Source: Emticicia sp. CRIBPO (GTDB taxonomy: Bacteria > Bacteroidota > Bacteroidia > Cytophagales > Spirosomataceae). Taken from it: a DNA stretch of 64,000 nt. Position numbers and translations under genes: made by a program. The notes under the pieces were generated by a model that was given only the letters and a program-made list of their open reading frames with translations, had not been told where the DNA came from and did not search any database. Below, one piece after another: positions 25,062-34,179 of the stretch (position 1 is its first letter; every line of letters starts with the position of its first letter). The stretch lies in contig NZ_JAAAKV010000012.1 in the NCBI RefSeq assembly GCF_009905725.1, positions 1 through 64,000 on the forward strand, written 5' to 3'.

Positions 25062-27356
25062 TTATCTGTACAAAACCACCGTTGTTCCGGGTAACAGCTT
25101 CAGGCTTCGCGATCCCAGCACCTTTCTGTCAACGAGATTGACGACTTTTGAGAAAGCAGCAGGAACCTGCAGTTCAAAAGTCCGGTCTTTCGTGGTGTTC
25201 ATCGCCACCCAGTATTGACCATACTCCATGACATAGTAATTGGCCTTTCCTGCAAAAACACTCTCGTCGCCAGGTTTGAACCTGACGCCCTCCGGAATAC
25301 TGGCGATAGGTTCCTGCTCCCCGGCGTGGGCAGAGACTATACCCGGATAAAACTCCCTCGAGCCATTAAAAGCCAGGTTGACCCAGTTAGGGCGGGTATA
25401 TTTCATGCCTGAATCGTCGAATTCCGATTGTATATAGATATTGGCAATGCGGTCCATCGAAGGGGTGATGTAATGCACTTTAGCGAGTTTATTGACAGAG
25501 TTCCTGGCCCTCCAGTACAGCGACGCGTAGAGTATCTCCTCCCCGTTCTTCACTGCGACAACCCCATCTTCTTCGTCTGAAAACACAAAATCAGGCATGC
25601 TTTTGTCCATGGGCAGGCGGATGCCGGTGGCTGGTCGTTTTTTAATCCATTCATATTCGTCGGGAATGTGGATCAGGCTTTTCGTTACCCTTATGCCGCC
25701 TAATTTCAGTTTGTCTTCAATGCTTTTAAACAACTGGTTATCTGCCATCATCTGCTGGGCCACACCGATGGCCTGCGGATCCATCGTAACGGCGGGAGTC
25801 ATCAGAGGACTGGCATCCCAGGCCATTCCACGGTCGCCATACAGCACATTACCCGGATAATGCCCGGCATCTCTCCAGCCCACCACAGCCTCTATTCTCA
25901 CGGCTTTGTTACCGTCGTTGTCCAGGGCAGGATAACGGAAAGGCAGCCTGGCACGGAACATTTTCAGCACTTGTTCCCTGATTTTAGGGTCACCGCTACC
26001 GGGTATGTCCGGATCAGAAGTTGATTTGTAAATATCCACGACCCAGTCGAGCACTTCACCGTAATACCCTACAAAACCCAGTTCCTTGGTAAGTCCTTTT
26101 GCTGTCAGTTGCCAGTAATTGTCTCCGAGGGGTTTCTCCGGTCCTTCGGGCGTTTCCTTTCCCAGCCAGGGCCGCAGCCCCACCGATTCATAGAGATAAT
26201 TCAGCGTCTGGCTTTCGGGCAGGGCAAGATCAGGCCTCAGCCGGGTAAGGGCTTTATTGACGTCGTACATAAACATATCGATAATCATCGACTGGTTGGT
26301 ATAATGCCGTCTGTGGGTGGTGCTGTAGTTCAGACTGGCTTTGAGCATGGCCGCCCAGGCATCTTTCCTGGATTTTTCGTCTGCCAGTTTTTCTTCCCAC
26401 CTGTCCTGAAGTTCGTCATGGTGCTGCAGGATGCTCCGGGCTATCGGACCCGTGATGAGCCACTCATAGTTGTAGATATTCGGGTCGGTAAAAACGATAT
26501 CAGGATTTTGAAGGAATTTGGCGTAGTGGGCGTCAATGGCCTCCACGACTTTCACCGGGACCTCCGGATTTTTATAAGCGAACGTCCAGGTCACTTTGGA
26601 AGCGGCCGAAACAAACATCAGTTCCAGCTGGTTCAGCGGGCGGTTCAGTGCCAGTACAGCTTTCAATTCTGTGTTGACCCTTTCCTTGAGTTTCACCAGG
26701 ACTTCTTCTCCGGGTTGCTGACGAAGGGGCGTGTTAAGGGGTGCATTGCCATGAACTTCCCCTTTTGAAGGAATAAAAGCAGGATTGATATGGACGTAGG
26801 CTTTATAAAACCCGAGCGTAGGTTTGTCCAGGTTTTTCTGGTAGCGTTCAAAAGTCTCGCCATATCCCCAGATCTCGCCGTATGACCGGATCTCAAGATT
26901 AACAGATTTCTTTCCCTTTGTGTGCTTCAGGGGAATGGGGATGGTCACATAATAAAACCTTCCCGGAAGTGGTTTTTCGCCGTTTCCGAGGGTGATAAAA
27001 TCGATGTCGCCGAGGTGCCGGTAGCCCACCTGCTCGCCTTCTGAAAAAAGGAGGGTCATGGACTTGTCCTGGTCTTCTCCCCAGAGTTTGACGGTGAAAT
27101 AGTTTTGTTTTTCGGGATCCGTTTTCATGACGAAAGCGAGGCTTCCTCCCTGGTAGCTGACAGGTTCGGAAGGCAAAAGCCGCCTGGCCGTTTGCCCGAG
27201 TCCGCCTTTAACGACCTCATCGTAGCGTGATTTCAACTGGTGTTGTTTTTCAGAAACAGGGTTCCCGAAAGTCATTTCATCGGTAGAGTGCTTCTGGGCG
27301 GAAACAGTGTTCCAGGCACAGAGAAGCATCAAAACAAAGCATTTTAATGTTTTCAT
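25062..27356 (-). CDS. Uncharacterised secreted protein of the polysaccharide locus, lyase-like architecture
   Basis: 764 residues from the ATG at 27354-27356; the upstream frame extension lacks signal-peptide character, while here MKTLKCFVLMLLCAWNTVSAQ is a clean signal peptide. The layout resembles polysaccharide lyases: an N-terminal beta-domain (to about 230), a helical toroid-like centre (about 270-560, with WLITGPIARSILQHHDELQ and GWRDAGHYPGN) and a C-terminal beta-sandwich. I cannot assign a CAZy family and no catalytic residues can be named. It is the last gene of the GH97-led operon, 65 bp after the heparinase-like gene. A role in uronate polysaccharide breakdown is inferred from context. 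Confidence 0.65.
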   Translation of the reverse strand: MKTLKCFVLMLLCAWNTVSAQKHSTDEMTFGNPVSEKQHQLKSRYDEVVKGGLGQTARRLLPSEPVSYQGGSLAFVMKTDPEKQNYFTVKLWGEDQDKSMTLLFSEGEQVGYRHLGDIDFITLGNGEKPLPGRFYYVTIPIPLKHTKGKKSVNLEIRSYGEIWGYGETFERYQKNLDKPTLGFYKAYVHINPAFIPSKGEVHGNAPLNTPLRQQPGEEVLVKLKERVNTELKAVLALNRPLNQLELMFVSAASKVTWTFAYKNPEVPVKVVEAIDAHYAKFLQNPDIVFTDPNIYNYEWLITGPIARSILQHHDELQDRWEEKLADEKSRKDAWAAMLKASLNYSTTHRRHYTNQSMIIDMFMYDVNKALTRLRPDLALPESQTLNYLYESVGLRPWLGKETPEGPEKPLGDNYWQLTAKGLTKELGFVGYYGEVLDWVVDIYKSTSDPDIPGSGDPKIREQVLKMFRARLPFRYPALDNDGNKAVRIEAVVGWRDAGHYPGNVLYGDRGMAWDASPLMTPAVTMDPQAIGVAQQMMADNQLFKSIEDKLKLGGIRVTKSLIHIPDEYEWIKKRPATGIRLPMDKSMPDFVFSDEEDGVVAVKNGEEILYASLYWRARNSVNKLAKVHYITPSMDRIANIYIQSEFDDSGMKYTRPNWVNLAFNGSREFYPGIVSAHAGEQEPIASIPEGVRFKPGDESVFAGKANYYVMEYGQYWVAMNTTKDRTFELQVPAAFSKVVNLVDRKVLGSRSLKLLPGTTVVLYR

Positions 27357-27420
27357 TGGAATAAAAATTAATAAGATGTAGAGGGCATAAGTCTGACCCA
27401 CATTGTAAAATACCCGTTGA

Positions 27421-30171
27421 TCAGTTCTGTATTTCTAACTGACCATAAGCCACTGCCGGAAGATTAAAAACGACTTTCTTCCGGCCGCCAACCACTACCC
27501 TTTTTCCGGGTACCGTTTCCCGCTTGCCTCCGGTCAGTAATGAGACCTTTTTACCGGGAGCGTAAACATCAGGCAGGGTCAATTCCACAGGTTTATCAGA
27601 AAAGAAAAACAGGCCTTCCGGCTTCAGATGCAAAGCGGCAGAAGTTTCTTCCCTGGCAGAGATGCTGTAAAGGCCCTGTTCTATGAGCTTCCCTTTTCCT
27701 AAAAAGAGGTAATGCAGCTTTGTGCCGTTCTGACTGATGACGGCGTAGGAAGCATTGACTTTACTGTTTTCTGCCTGCACGACGGCTGCCACCGGGGAAG
27801 AAAAGATCAGTTCCCGGCTACCGGAAGTACTTTCTACCACCAATCCGACAAAATCAGCCGGGGCTTTGGGTGGGTTGAAAGACCGGATGGTTTTCACCGA
27901 CTGGGGTTCTTTACTGGTGGAAGGTTCGAAAACGGCCACAAAAGGTTTGGTCCAGGCCTCACCGCTCTGACGGGCCACGAGGGTGGGCATGGGCAGTTTG
28001 GCGATGCTGTCCGGGATCATGACGTTATTGCGGAAGGATTTCGAAGACGGGGCTTTTACCGAAAATATTTCCCTGTCAGACGAGCCTTTCATCCAGATAT
28101 TCATGAATACGTCGTCTTTACCCGGTACACTCAGCCTGAATTTACCTTTGAAATCCTTGTCCGTTACCGTCGATTTCTTGTCCCAGAAATAATCATAGGC
28201 AAAGAGATGGCCTCCCGCAAAAGACAATTTTGGCGTAGGCTGCAGATCAAGCGGCTGGTTTTCAGGAGAGGTCAATATGAGTTCCTGGCCCAGGTTGTGG
28301 TAAAAATAATCGTGCATTTTATCCCCTCCCCTGTTCTTTTTCGACCTGAAAATATCGACATAGTAGCCTGTGGTGTCCGAGGTTCTGATGATGGAAGTCA
28401 GCCTGTTCTGGTCTGACTGTGTTTCGGGCTCAGGAAAGTATAACTCGCCGAACGTCACCGGGGCAAAATAACCCGACTTCTGATCGCTGGCCGGATAAGT
28501 GCTGAGTACCTCAAAACCATGGTTGCTTTTCATGACCGGGTAAGCAGAAATGCCGTCGACCGCCACAGTGTTGTGGGCCGGAAACTGTGAGTAGTATTCC
28601 GCATAATCTTGCTGAAAATAGCTGGTGCCAATGCCTGCGTCGGGACCAAGGACGATGCCCTTTCCGAATATCTCCATGGAAATGCCGTTGGCATGCATGT
28701 GGTTTCCTTTGGAGCCGATCATGGCCACCATCAGTCCGTGATTGGGGTGCATGCCGTTGCGTTGGGCAAAATAACTGACAGACGGGGCTGAAAAAACCGG
28801 ACTGGTGTAATCTTCTATTTTCCCAGTCAGGATGTTTTTATCCAGGTCATTTTCTGCGGCCGACCCACTATGCAGATTAATGGTTTTGATGTAGCGGCTG
28901 AATCGCTCCTCCTGTGCCTTTTTCCCATTTTTACGGGCATTGTAAACCAGTTTCATCGCTGAAGCAGTGTTCAGTTTTGTATAGTAGGCATCACCGAAAG
29001 CAGTCATGTAGCCGTTCGGAAAAAGGTACTGGGCCTGGTTCAGCGTCGCTTTTTCGAGCACGGGAAACTGCGGCAGAAGGTCATCATTATAGTTCTGGTC
29101 AAACCAGTTGACATATCCGACAAAATCGCCCAGCACACCGGACGAATAACCCGGACTTTCATTCCAGAATCCGGTCTCCGGGCTGAATCCTTCGTTCAGG
29201 ACTTTTGACAGCGACCATTGTCTTTCTGAATCAACATTGAGCACCTGGTTGGTGTAGTACCGGTTTCCTTTGCCGTCCGGATAAGTTTTGTCGTCTTCAA
29301 GCACAAAGCCGATTTCCAGGATGTGCCTGGCCTGCATGAGGTCCCAGTTGTTAAAAGCCACCCCGTTTTTGATCTGCTGGTCGGCCCATTTTTTCAATAC
29401 CTGAACATAGACCGGGTATTTATCTGCTTTTTTCTGCTGAATATATTGATACAGATTGTCGTAAACAGACGTGATGTGCTTCAGAATGGCTCCTTCCTGG
29501 ATCACCTCAAACGTAGAAAGTCCGGCGATGGTCTGGTGGTGGCCGTTGGTGAGGTCAACCGGTTCACTGCGGTATTGCATCCCGCTCATGTAGGTATCAA
29601 AAATATCCATGGCGAATTTTGCGTATTTTTCTTCTCCGGTTCTGCGGAACAAAACCCCGGCTTTGGCCGCCAGGCCGAGAATATTGGTGTTCATGGATTC
29701 GATGCTTCTCCCGGTTTTTGAGATGTCGGCCCATTCCAACGGCTGATCAGGTTTGGACCTGTTCACCATCAGTATGCCCCTCGGGTCATCCATGTACGGC
29801 TGGATGTCTTCCAGTTTTGGAATGCCATAAATCGTCGTATGGTCGCGGGCTCCCGGGAAACGGACGGTCGGCACAGGGGCTTCGCCCTCAGCGTGGTCAT
29901 ACACGCCACCTTTGATAAACACCTTGGTTGATTTAGTTTTCCAGTACATCTGCAAACGGGAAACGATCCACTGAGGATCAGTCCGGTGCCGGTCAACCAG
30001 TTCCTCCACCTCGTTTTTAAGCTTCTGGGTAGTAACGAGCGTGTCGTCAATCATCCGGGGATGATGGGCGGGGAATTGCACGGGCAGGGCCACCTGGGCT
30101 TCGGAAAAGAAACATACACTGCCTGCAAAACCCAGGATAAGCCATCCTGTTTTAAGTACTTTCTTCATCAT
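27421..30171 (-). CDS. Heparinase II/III-family polysaccharide lyase
   Basis: 916 residues with an N-terminal signal peptide (to about residue 26, SEAQ). An N-terminal (alpha/alpha) toroid holds NNWDLMQARHILEIG and FWNESPGYSSGVLGDFVGYV, in which the Asn/Tyr/His lyase residues normally sit. The heparinase II/III beta-sandwich follows: HMHANGISMEIFGKG, VLGPDAGIG and the signature FPAHNTVAVDG. These enzymes cleave uronic-acid polysaccharides by beta-elimination, leaving 4,5-unsaturated ends. The GH88-like hydrolase of the same locus would process such ends. The exact PL family (12/15/17/21 or relatives) cannot be decided by eye. Fourth gene of its operon. Confidence 0.85.
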   Translation of the reverse strand: MMKKVLKTGWLILGFAGSVCFFSEAQVALPVQFPAHHPRMIDDTLVTTQKLKNEVEELVDRHRTDPQWIVSRLQMYWKTKSTKVFIKGGVYDHAEGEAPVPTVRFPGARDHTTIYGIPKLEDIQPYMDDPRGILMVNRSKPDQPLEWADISKTGRSIESMNTNILGLAAKAGVLFRRTGEEKYAKFAMDIFDTYMSGMQYRSEPVDLTNGHHQTIAGLSTFEVIQEGAILKHITSVYDNLYQYIQQKKADKYPVYVQVLKKWADQQIKNGVAFNNWDLMQARHILEIGFVLEDDKTYPDGKGNRYYTNQVLNVDSERQWSLSKVLNEGFSPETGFWNESPGYSSGVLGDFVGYVNWFDQNYNDDLLPQFPVLEKATLNQAQYLFPNGYMTAFGDAYYTKLNTASAMKLVYNARKNGKKAQEERFSRYIKTINLHSGSAAENDLDKNILTGKIEDYTSPVFSAPSVSYFAQRNGMHPNHGLMVAMIGSKGNHMHANGISMEIFGKGIVLGPDAGIGTSYFQQDYAEYYSQFPAHNTVAVDGISAYPVMKSNHGFEVLSTYPASDQKSGYFAPVTFGELYFPEPETQSDQNRLTSIIRTSDTTGYYVDIFRSKKNRGGDKMHDYFYHNLGQELILTSPENQPLDLQPTPKLSFAGGHLFAYDYFWDKKSTVTDKDFKGKFRLSVPGKDDVFMNIWMKGSSDREIFSVKAPSSKSFRNNVMIPDSIAKLPMPTLVARQSGEAWTKPFVAVFEPSTSKEPQSVKTIRSFNPPKAPADFVGLVVESTSGSRELIFSSPVAAVVQAENSKVNASYAVISQNGTKLHYLFLGKGKLIEQGLYSISAREETSAALHLKPEGLFFFSDKPVELTLPDVYAPGKKVSLLTGGKRETVPGKRVVVGGRKKVVFNLPAVAYGQLEIQN

Positions 30172-30217
30172 TTTAAGATATAACCCGTTGTTTTACGGGC
30201 AATTGGAATAATATTTT

Positions 30218-31288
30218 TTATTTCTTTTCCGCCACAATGGCTCTGACCATCAGGGGCAGCTCCGGACTGGCATAAAAAGAAGAGAACCCATCTTTGCCTG
30301 CGTTTGCGGTATTGACCCTGACTAGGATAAATCCATAAATCCTGTTTTTACGATCTACCCAGGGGTAAGCCCCGGCCCAGCCCGGACTGCTCAGCAGCGT
30401 CGGATTACCTGATTCATCGGTTTCTTCCCGCCAATGGCCCAAGCCATAAATATCTTTGCCCTTTCTCCCCCTGGCTTTTTCCACAAATTCACCGGGTTTG
30501 ACAGCCGCATCTTTCACATGATCCGCTTCCATGTACCGGATCGCTTCTTCAGACAAAACCCTTTTACCTTCAAAAATGCCATTATTCATTATCATCGACA
30601 GGAAATTGGCGTAATCAGGTAAAGTGGTCCTGGCCCCTCCTCCCAACATCGGATTATGCCCAGGGGTGATATCCACAGGTGTAAAATGCGTGTTTTTCAT
30701 CCTTAAAGGTCCGGCGATTTTCTCCTGAAATACACTCTCCCAGCTCTTGCCCGCAGCCAGTTCAGTCATCCTTCCGGCCACCTGCATGGCCAGTCCTCCA
30801 TAACTAAAAACAGCTCCGGGTGCATGTTATGCAGGTAAATCAACGATATGTCTCACTGATTCGGCCAAGGTCTGGTAGTCATCCGGGTGTACCCCTTTGG
30901 GCTGGTAGTCGGGATAACCTGCCGTGTGCGACAACAACTGAGCCAGGGTAGCCTGTCTTTTCTGATCTTTCAATTCAGGCAGCCATTTTTCTGCCTTGTC
31001 GTCCCACGAAATTTTACCTTCATCCACCACAGCCGCGATGGTGGCTGCCGCAAGCCACTTCCCGGCCGAAGCGATATAAGCCACGGTTTCAGGTGTATAA
31101 TTTCCATAATATTTCTCAAACAAAACGCTGTCATTCTTTACAATCCTGACGGCGGCTCCTTCATAATAAGCCTTGTCAACCCAACCCCTGATGCGGTCGT
31201 CTGCGGGTTTGAAATCGTACAGCGGCTTGTCCTGAGCCTCAGCAAGACCGGAAACCAGGAGAAGCCACAGGAGCAGGTTAGTTCTCAT
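30218..31288 (-). pseudogene. Class C beta-lactamase-like serine hydrolase, interrupted by one in-frame stop
   Basis: The frame from 31288 to 30218 is a single reading frame of 356 sense and stop positions broken only by TAA at 30827-30829 (codon 154). Before it: signal peptide (LVSGLAEAQ), the SxxK motif SAGK at 74-77, and LLSHTAGYPDY. The 13 codons after it, HAPGAVFSYGGLA, continue the family pattern (the tyrosine motif at Tyr163), then AMQVAGRMTELAAGKSW and the rest of the fold to residue 356. No base is inserted or deleted. The gene overlaps the ROK start by four bases and precedes the lyase. It is a fresh pseudogene, a sequencing error, or a recoded stop. The intact ancestor was a periplasmic esterase/peptidase-like enzyme (COG1680). 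Confidence 0.85.
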
Positions 31289-32169
31289 CTTGTATTACTT
31301 TTGATCAATCCCAGCGAAGTACTTTTCCACTGACCTGCGGAGCCCAGCAAGGCTGCGTTCTCGTTGAGCAGCGACTTTTCAAGCCTTATTTCCGGCGAAC
31401 AGGTTTGCAGAAATTCATTGACCTTCGGAAAAAACAGTTCAGATGAAAGGCTGATGTTGCCCCCGATTACGATGATTTCAGGATGAAACCGCTCAATGAA
31501 ACCTTCCAGGAAAAGGATCATGTTGTCAGAAAATTCTTTGAACACCCTTCTTACCACCGGATGATCATAAAATTTATCGGCCAGTTCTTTCACGCCCTCT
31601 ACAGACTCTCCGGTCAATTCACTATAACGGGCAATAAACCAGCGGGTGGAAATGAAATCTTCTGCCACGCCGTCATGCAGCGGATACCCGATACCCAACC
31701 CCATGTCTTTAGGAGTTCCGTTTTCGTAAATGGCAGTCCCCAGCCCGGTCCCCAGGGTGATGCCCATGCCTTTCTGATATGATTTACCTGTTCCAAAAAC
31801 CATTTCTCCGGCAAGAAAAGCGGCAGAATCATTCAGAAAAAGGATGTTTTTAGCCGGAATATCCAAACGCAGAGCCAGTTCTTCCCGGATGTTCATGCCA
31901 TACAGATGGTCGTATTTATTGACACCTTTCATGAGACAAATGCCTTTTTCATAGTCAAAAGGGCCGGGCATGGCAATCCCCAGAAAGTAGGTCTGTTTTC
32001 CTTCTGCAACCCGTTTGATGGCTTTCACCCAGGCCGAAAGGATTTCCTCTGCCCCACCATGCGGGTGGATTTTAGCTCTGATCATCTGTGTCAGGTCAGG
32101 TTTTCCGGCGGTAAGATCCACTTCTGCCACGGTGATGTGTGAGCCTCCTATGTCAACTCCGATGTACAT
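31285..32169 (-). CDS. ROK-family sugar kinase lacking the zinc motif
   Basis: 294 residues, usual length for a ROK kinase. Visible: phosphate-binding loop IGVDIGGSHITVAEVD (3-18), FLGIAMPGPFDY, the catalytic-base segment FLNDSAAFLAGE with Asp114, the GMGITLGTGLGTAI loop and FHPEIIVIGGNIS. The usual Cys-rich zinc site (CxCGxxGC) is absent: the corresponding stretch after GIGYPL reads HDGVAEDFIS. Zinc-free ROK kinases exist, for example polyphosphate glucokinases. It lies in the GH97-led operon, 31 bp after GH97, and would phosphorylate the released hexose. The specific sugar cannot be read from sequence. Confidence 0.88.
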   Translation of the reverse strand: MYIGVDIGGSHITVAEVDLTAGKPDLTQMIRAKIHPHGGAEEILSAWVKAIKRVAEGKQTYFLGIAMPGPFDYEKGICLMKGVNKYDHLYGMNIREELALRLDIPAKNILFLNDSAAFLAGEMVFGTGKSYQKGMGITLGTGLGTAIYENGTPKDMGLGIGYPLHDGVAEDFISTRWFIARYSELTGESVEGVKELADKFYDHPVVRRVFKEFSDNMILFLEGFIERFHPEIIVIGGNISLSSELFFPKVNEFLQTCSPEIRLEKSLLNENAALLGSAGQWKSTSLGLIKSNTR

Positions 32170-32200
32170 ATTTCTTGTGCTATTTAGGATTCAAAATATC

Positions 32201-34111
32201 TTACAGGGCCCTGATCCAGATGGCCTGGCCGCCGGACGCCTGCAGAGCTGCTTTTAAAACAGTGGTATGGTCTGCTTTGATTTCCTCTACTTTAACTTTG
32301 GTTTTAGTAATACCCTGAGGATCATCTGAATATACTTTAGCCGCATACTTTTTGTCTTTCGGCAGGAAATCAAATTTCAGCTCAATATTCCTCGCGTCAT
32401 TATTGGTGATCGTACCGACAAACCAGTCGTTACCGCTTCTTCTGGCAATGGAAACCACTTTTCCGATGTCATCTTTCAAGACCCTGGTTTCGTCCCAGGT
32501 AGCCGGAATTTTATCCCAGAACTCCAGTTCAGCCTCATTGTTATACGCTGAAGGGGCGTCATACCAGTACATGGTCTGGATAGGGCTGTAATAAACCGCC
32601 GCCAAAGCCAGCTGGTGGGCATGGGTGGTTTTGATTCTCGGACTGAAGTAACAAAGGGTGTAATCTGCCGCTCCCGAAATGAAACGGGTGAAGGGCAAAA
32701 TGGTATTGTGGGTTGCATCTGGCATTTCTTCATTGCCCCTGATGCCCTCGGCCGTCATCATGTTCGGGTAAGTACGCTGCTCACCGGTCTGGCGGAACTC
32801 GTCATGGATATTCACCATCAGTTCATTATCAGCGGCTTTCTTCACGGCATCATGCAGCCAGGTAGTCCAGCGGTGCGAGCCGATCTGCACAAATCCGAAT
32901 TTCACACCTTTGATTCCCCATTTTTTATACAGCGGGAATATCTCATCCGATTGTTTCAGCAGGGCCTGCTGGTTGACATACAGCCAGATGCCCACGTTTT
33001 TAGTTTTGCCGTAAGCTACAATAGCCGGCATGTCCATTTTCGCTTTGACCTGCGTGGCGTCCGAGTCCCAGGTCAGGGCCGGACCGTACCATTTCCAGTC
33101 GAACAGCACATATTGAAGGTTTCTTGCTGCCGCAAAATCTATGGCTTTGAACGCCCCTTCAGTAGTCAGGGTCATTTCACGGATGATCTTTCCGGGTTTG
33201 ATCCAGGAAGGGTTTTCGATTTTGCTCGCTTCGTTGAGATTCAGGATAATGTCGTTGTTTTCCAGCAGCTTACCCATCGATTCAGCCACCATCACGACCC
33301 TCCAGGGTGTTGCAAAATAAGAGATACCGTCTACTCCACCGTATAACTTAGTCACTACCGTGTTCTTTTTTTCTTTACTCAGGATAAATTTGCCACGGGC
33401 ATAATCCACCATCTGAGCCTCCGCAAGGCAGGCAAACAGACCGTTTTTCAGCTGAAGCGTCAGGGGACGCTCGCTTTCATCTGGCCAGTCGCTGAGCGGC
33501 AACAAGTAATAAGGAGCCTGTGCCCACTGGGTATAATAAGCCCTGGTATCATCAGGAAGGCTGAATTCGGTGTTTTCGGCTGTGATCTGGTAATAAGAGC
33601 CTTTCGGGTTTTCCGGAAAATAGTAGCGGACAGCCACACCTTCGTCGTAGGCCCTCAGCTGCACCTGCAGCTGGTAGTCTTTATTGTCTGCTTTTTCGAA
33701 GGTAATCGTGGTTTCGTTGTACTTGTCCTTTATCAATGATCTTTCACCATACAGAGGTTTCCAGACGGTATCTTTTTCTCCCGTTGTTTTTGACTTAAAC
33801 ACCAGGTTATCAAACCATTTCTTTTGCTTATCGACTTTCAGGGCCATCGCCAGTTCTGTCAGGTGATTGTCGAGATCAAGGTCCAGTTTGGATTCCAGGA
33901 TCACCGGCTTGTTTTTGTAGGCTACCTGGTAAAACATCTGGTTGACACCCGCTTCATTCTTTTTCTGGTAAAAATTCAGTACGAGATTTTTATCGGGGGA
34001 TTCCAGCGTGGCCCCGGCCAGTTGCTGGGCAAAAGCCTGTCCGCCGAGGTTTAAAGCCATCATCATCAATACCTTAAAAATCCTCCTCTTTCCGGTTAAA
34101 TTGTTTTTCAT
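32201..34111 (-). CDS. GH97 glycoside hydrolase
   Basis: 636 residues from the ATG at 34109-34111; the seven-codon upstream extension is less likely, and this start gives a signal peptide ending near GGQAFAQQ. The layout is that of GH97: N-terminal beta-super-sandwich, (beta/alpha)8 barrel with KNVGIWLYVN, WGIKGVKFGFVQ, VNIHDEFRQTGEQRTYPN and LPFTRFISGAADYT, then a C-terminal beta-sheet. Retaining GH97 alpha-galactosidases have an Asp nucleophile in the KVDF motif; here it is KFGF with Gly406. HDE (436-438) and NEE (about 460-462) glutamates remain, which points to the inverting alpha-glucosidase-type subgroup. First gene of a five-gene operon, with a LacI-type operator 38 bp upstream. Confidence 0.92.
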   Translation of the reverse strand: MKNNLTGKRRIFKVLMMMALNLGGQAFAQQLAGATLESPDKNLVLNFYQKKNEAGVNQMFYQVAYKNKPVILESKLDLDLDNHLTELAMALKVDKQKKWFDNLVFKSKTTGEKDTVWKPLYGERSLIKDKYNETTITFEKADNKDYQLQVQLRAYDEGVAVRYYFPENPKGSYYQITAENTEFSLPDDTRAYYTQWAQAPYYLLPLSDWPDESERPLTLQLKNGLFACLAEAQMVDYARGKFILSKEKKNTVVTKLYGGVDGISYFATPWRVVMVAESMGKLLENNDIILNLNEASKIENPSWIKPGKIIREMTLTTEGAFKAIDFAAARNLQYVLFDWKWYGPALTWDSDATQVKAKMDMPAIVAYGKTKNVGIWLYVNQQALLKQSDEIFPLYKKWGIKGVKFGFVQIGSHRWTTWLHDAVKKAADNELMVNIHDEFRQTGEQRTYPNMMTAEGIRGNEEMPDATHNTILPFTRFISGAADYTLCYFSPRIKTTHAHQLALAAVYYSPIQTMYWYDAPSAYNNEAELEFWDKIPATWDETRVLKDDIGKVVSIARRSGNDWFVGTITNNDARNIELKFDFLPKDKKYAAKVYSDDPQGITKTKVKVEEIKADHTTVLKAALQASGGQAIWIRAL

Positions 34112-34129
34112 GCTTAAGGTCAATAATTT

Positions 34130-34165
34130 CAAAAAATACCTGTTTTAATAAATCGATTTAGCAAA
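34130..34165 (-). promoter_or_regulatory. Promoter/operator of the GH97-led operon
   Basis: On the minus strand TTTG (34165-34162) is followed by the palindrome TAAATCGATTTA (34149-34160) and then TATTTTTTG (34138-34130), one T longer than TAnnTTTG. The operator therefore sits in the spacer between the -33 and -7 boxes, the position for repression by the LacI-type regulator encoded just upstream. Confidence 0.6.
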
Positions 34166-34179
34166 TCCTTTAAAAAAAA

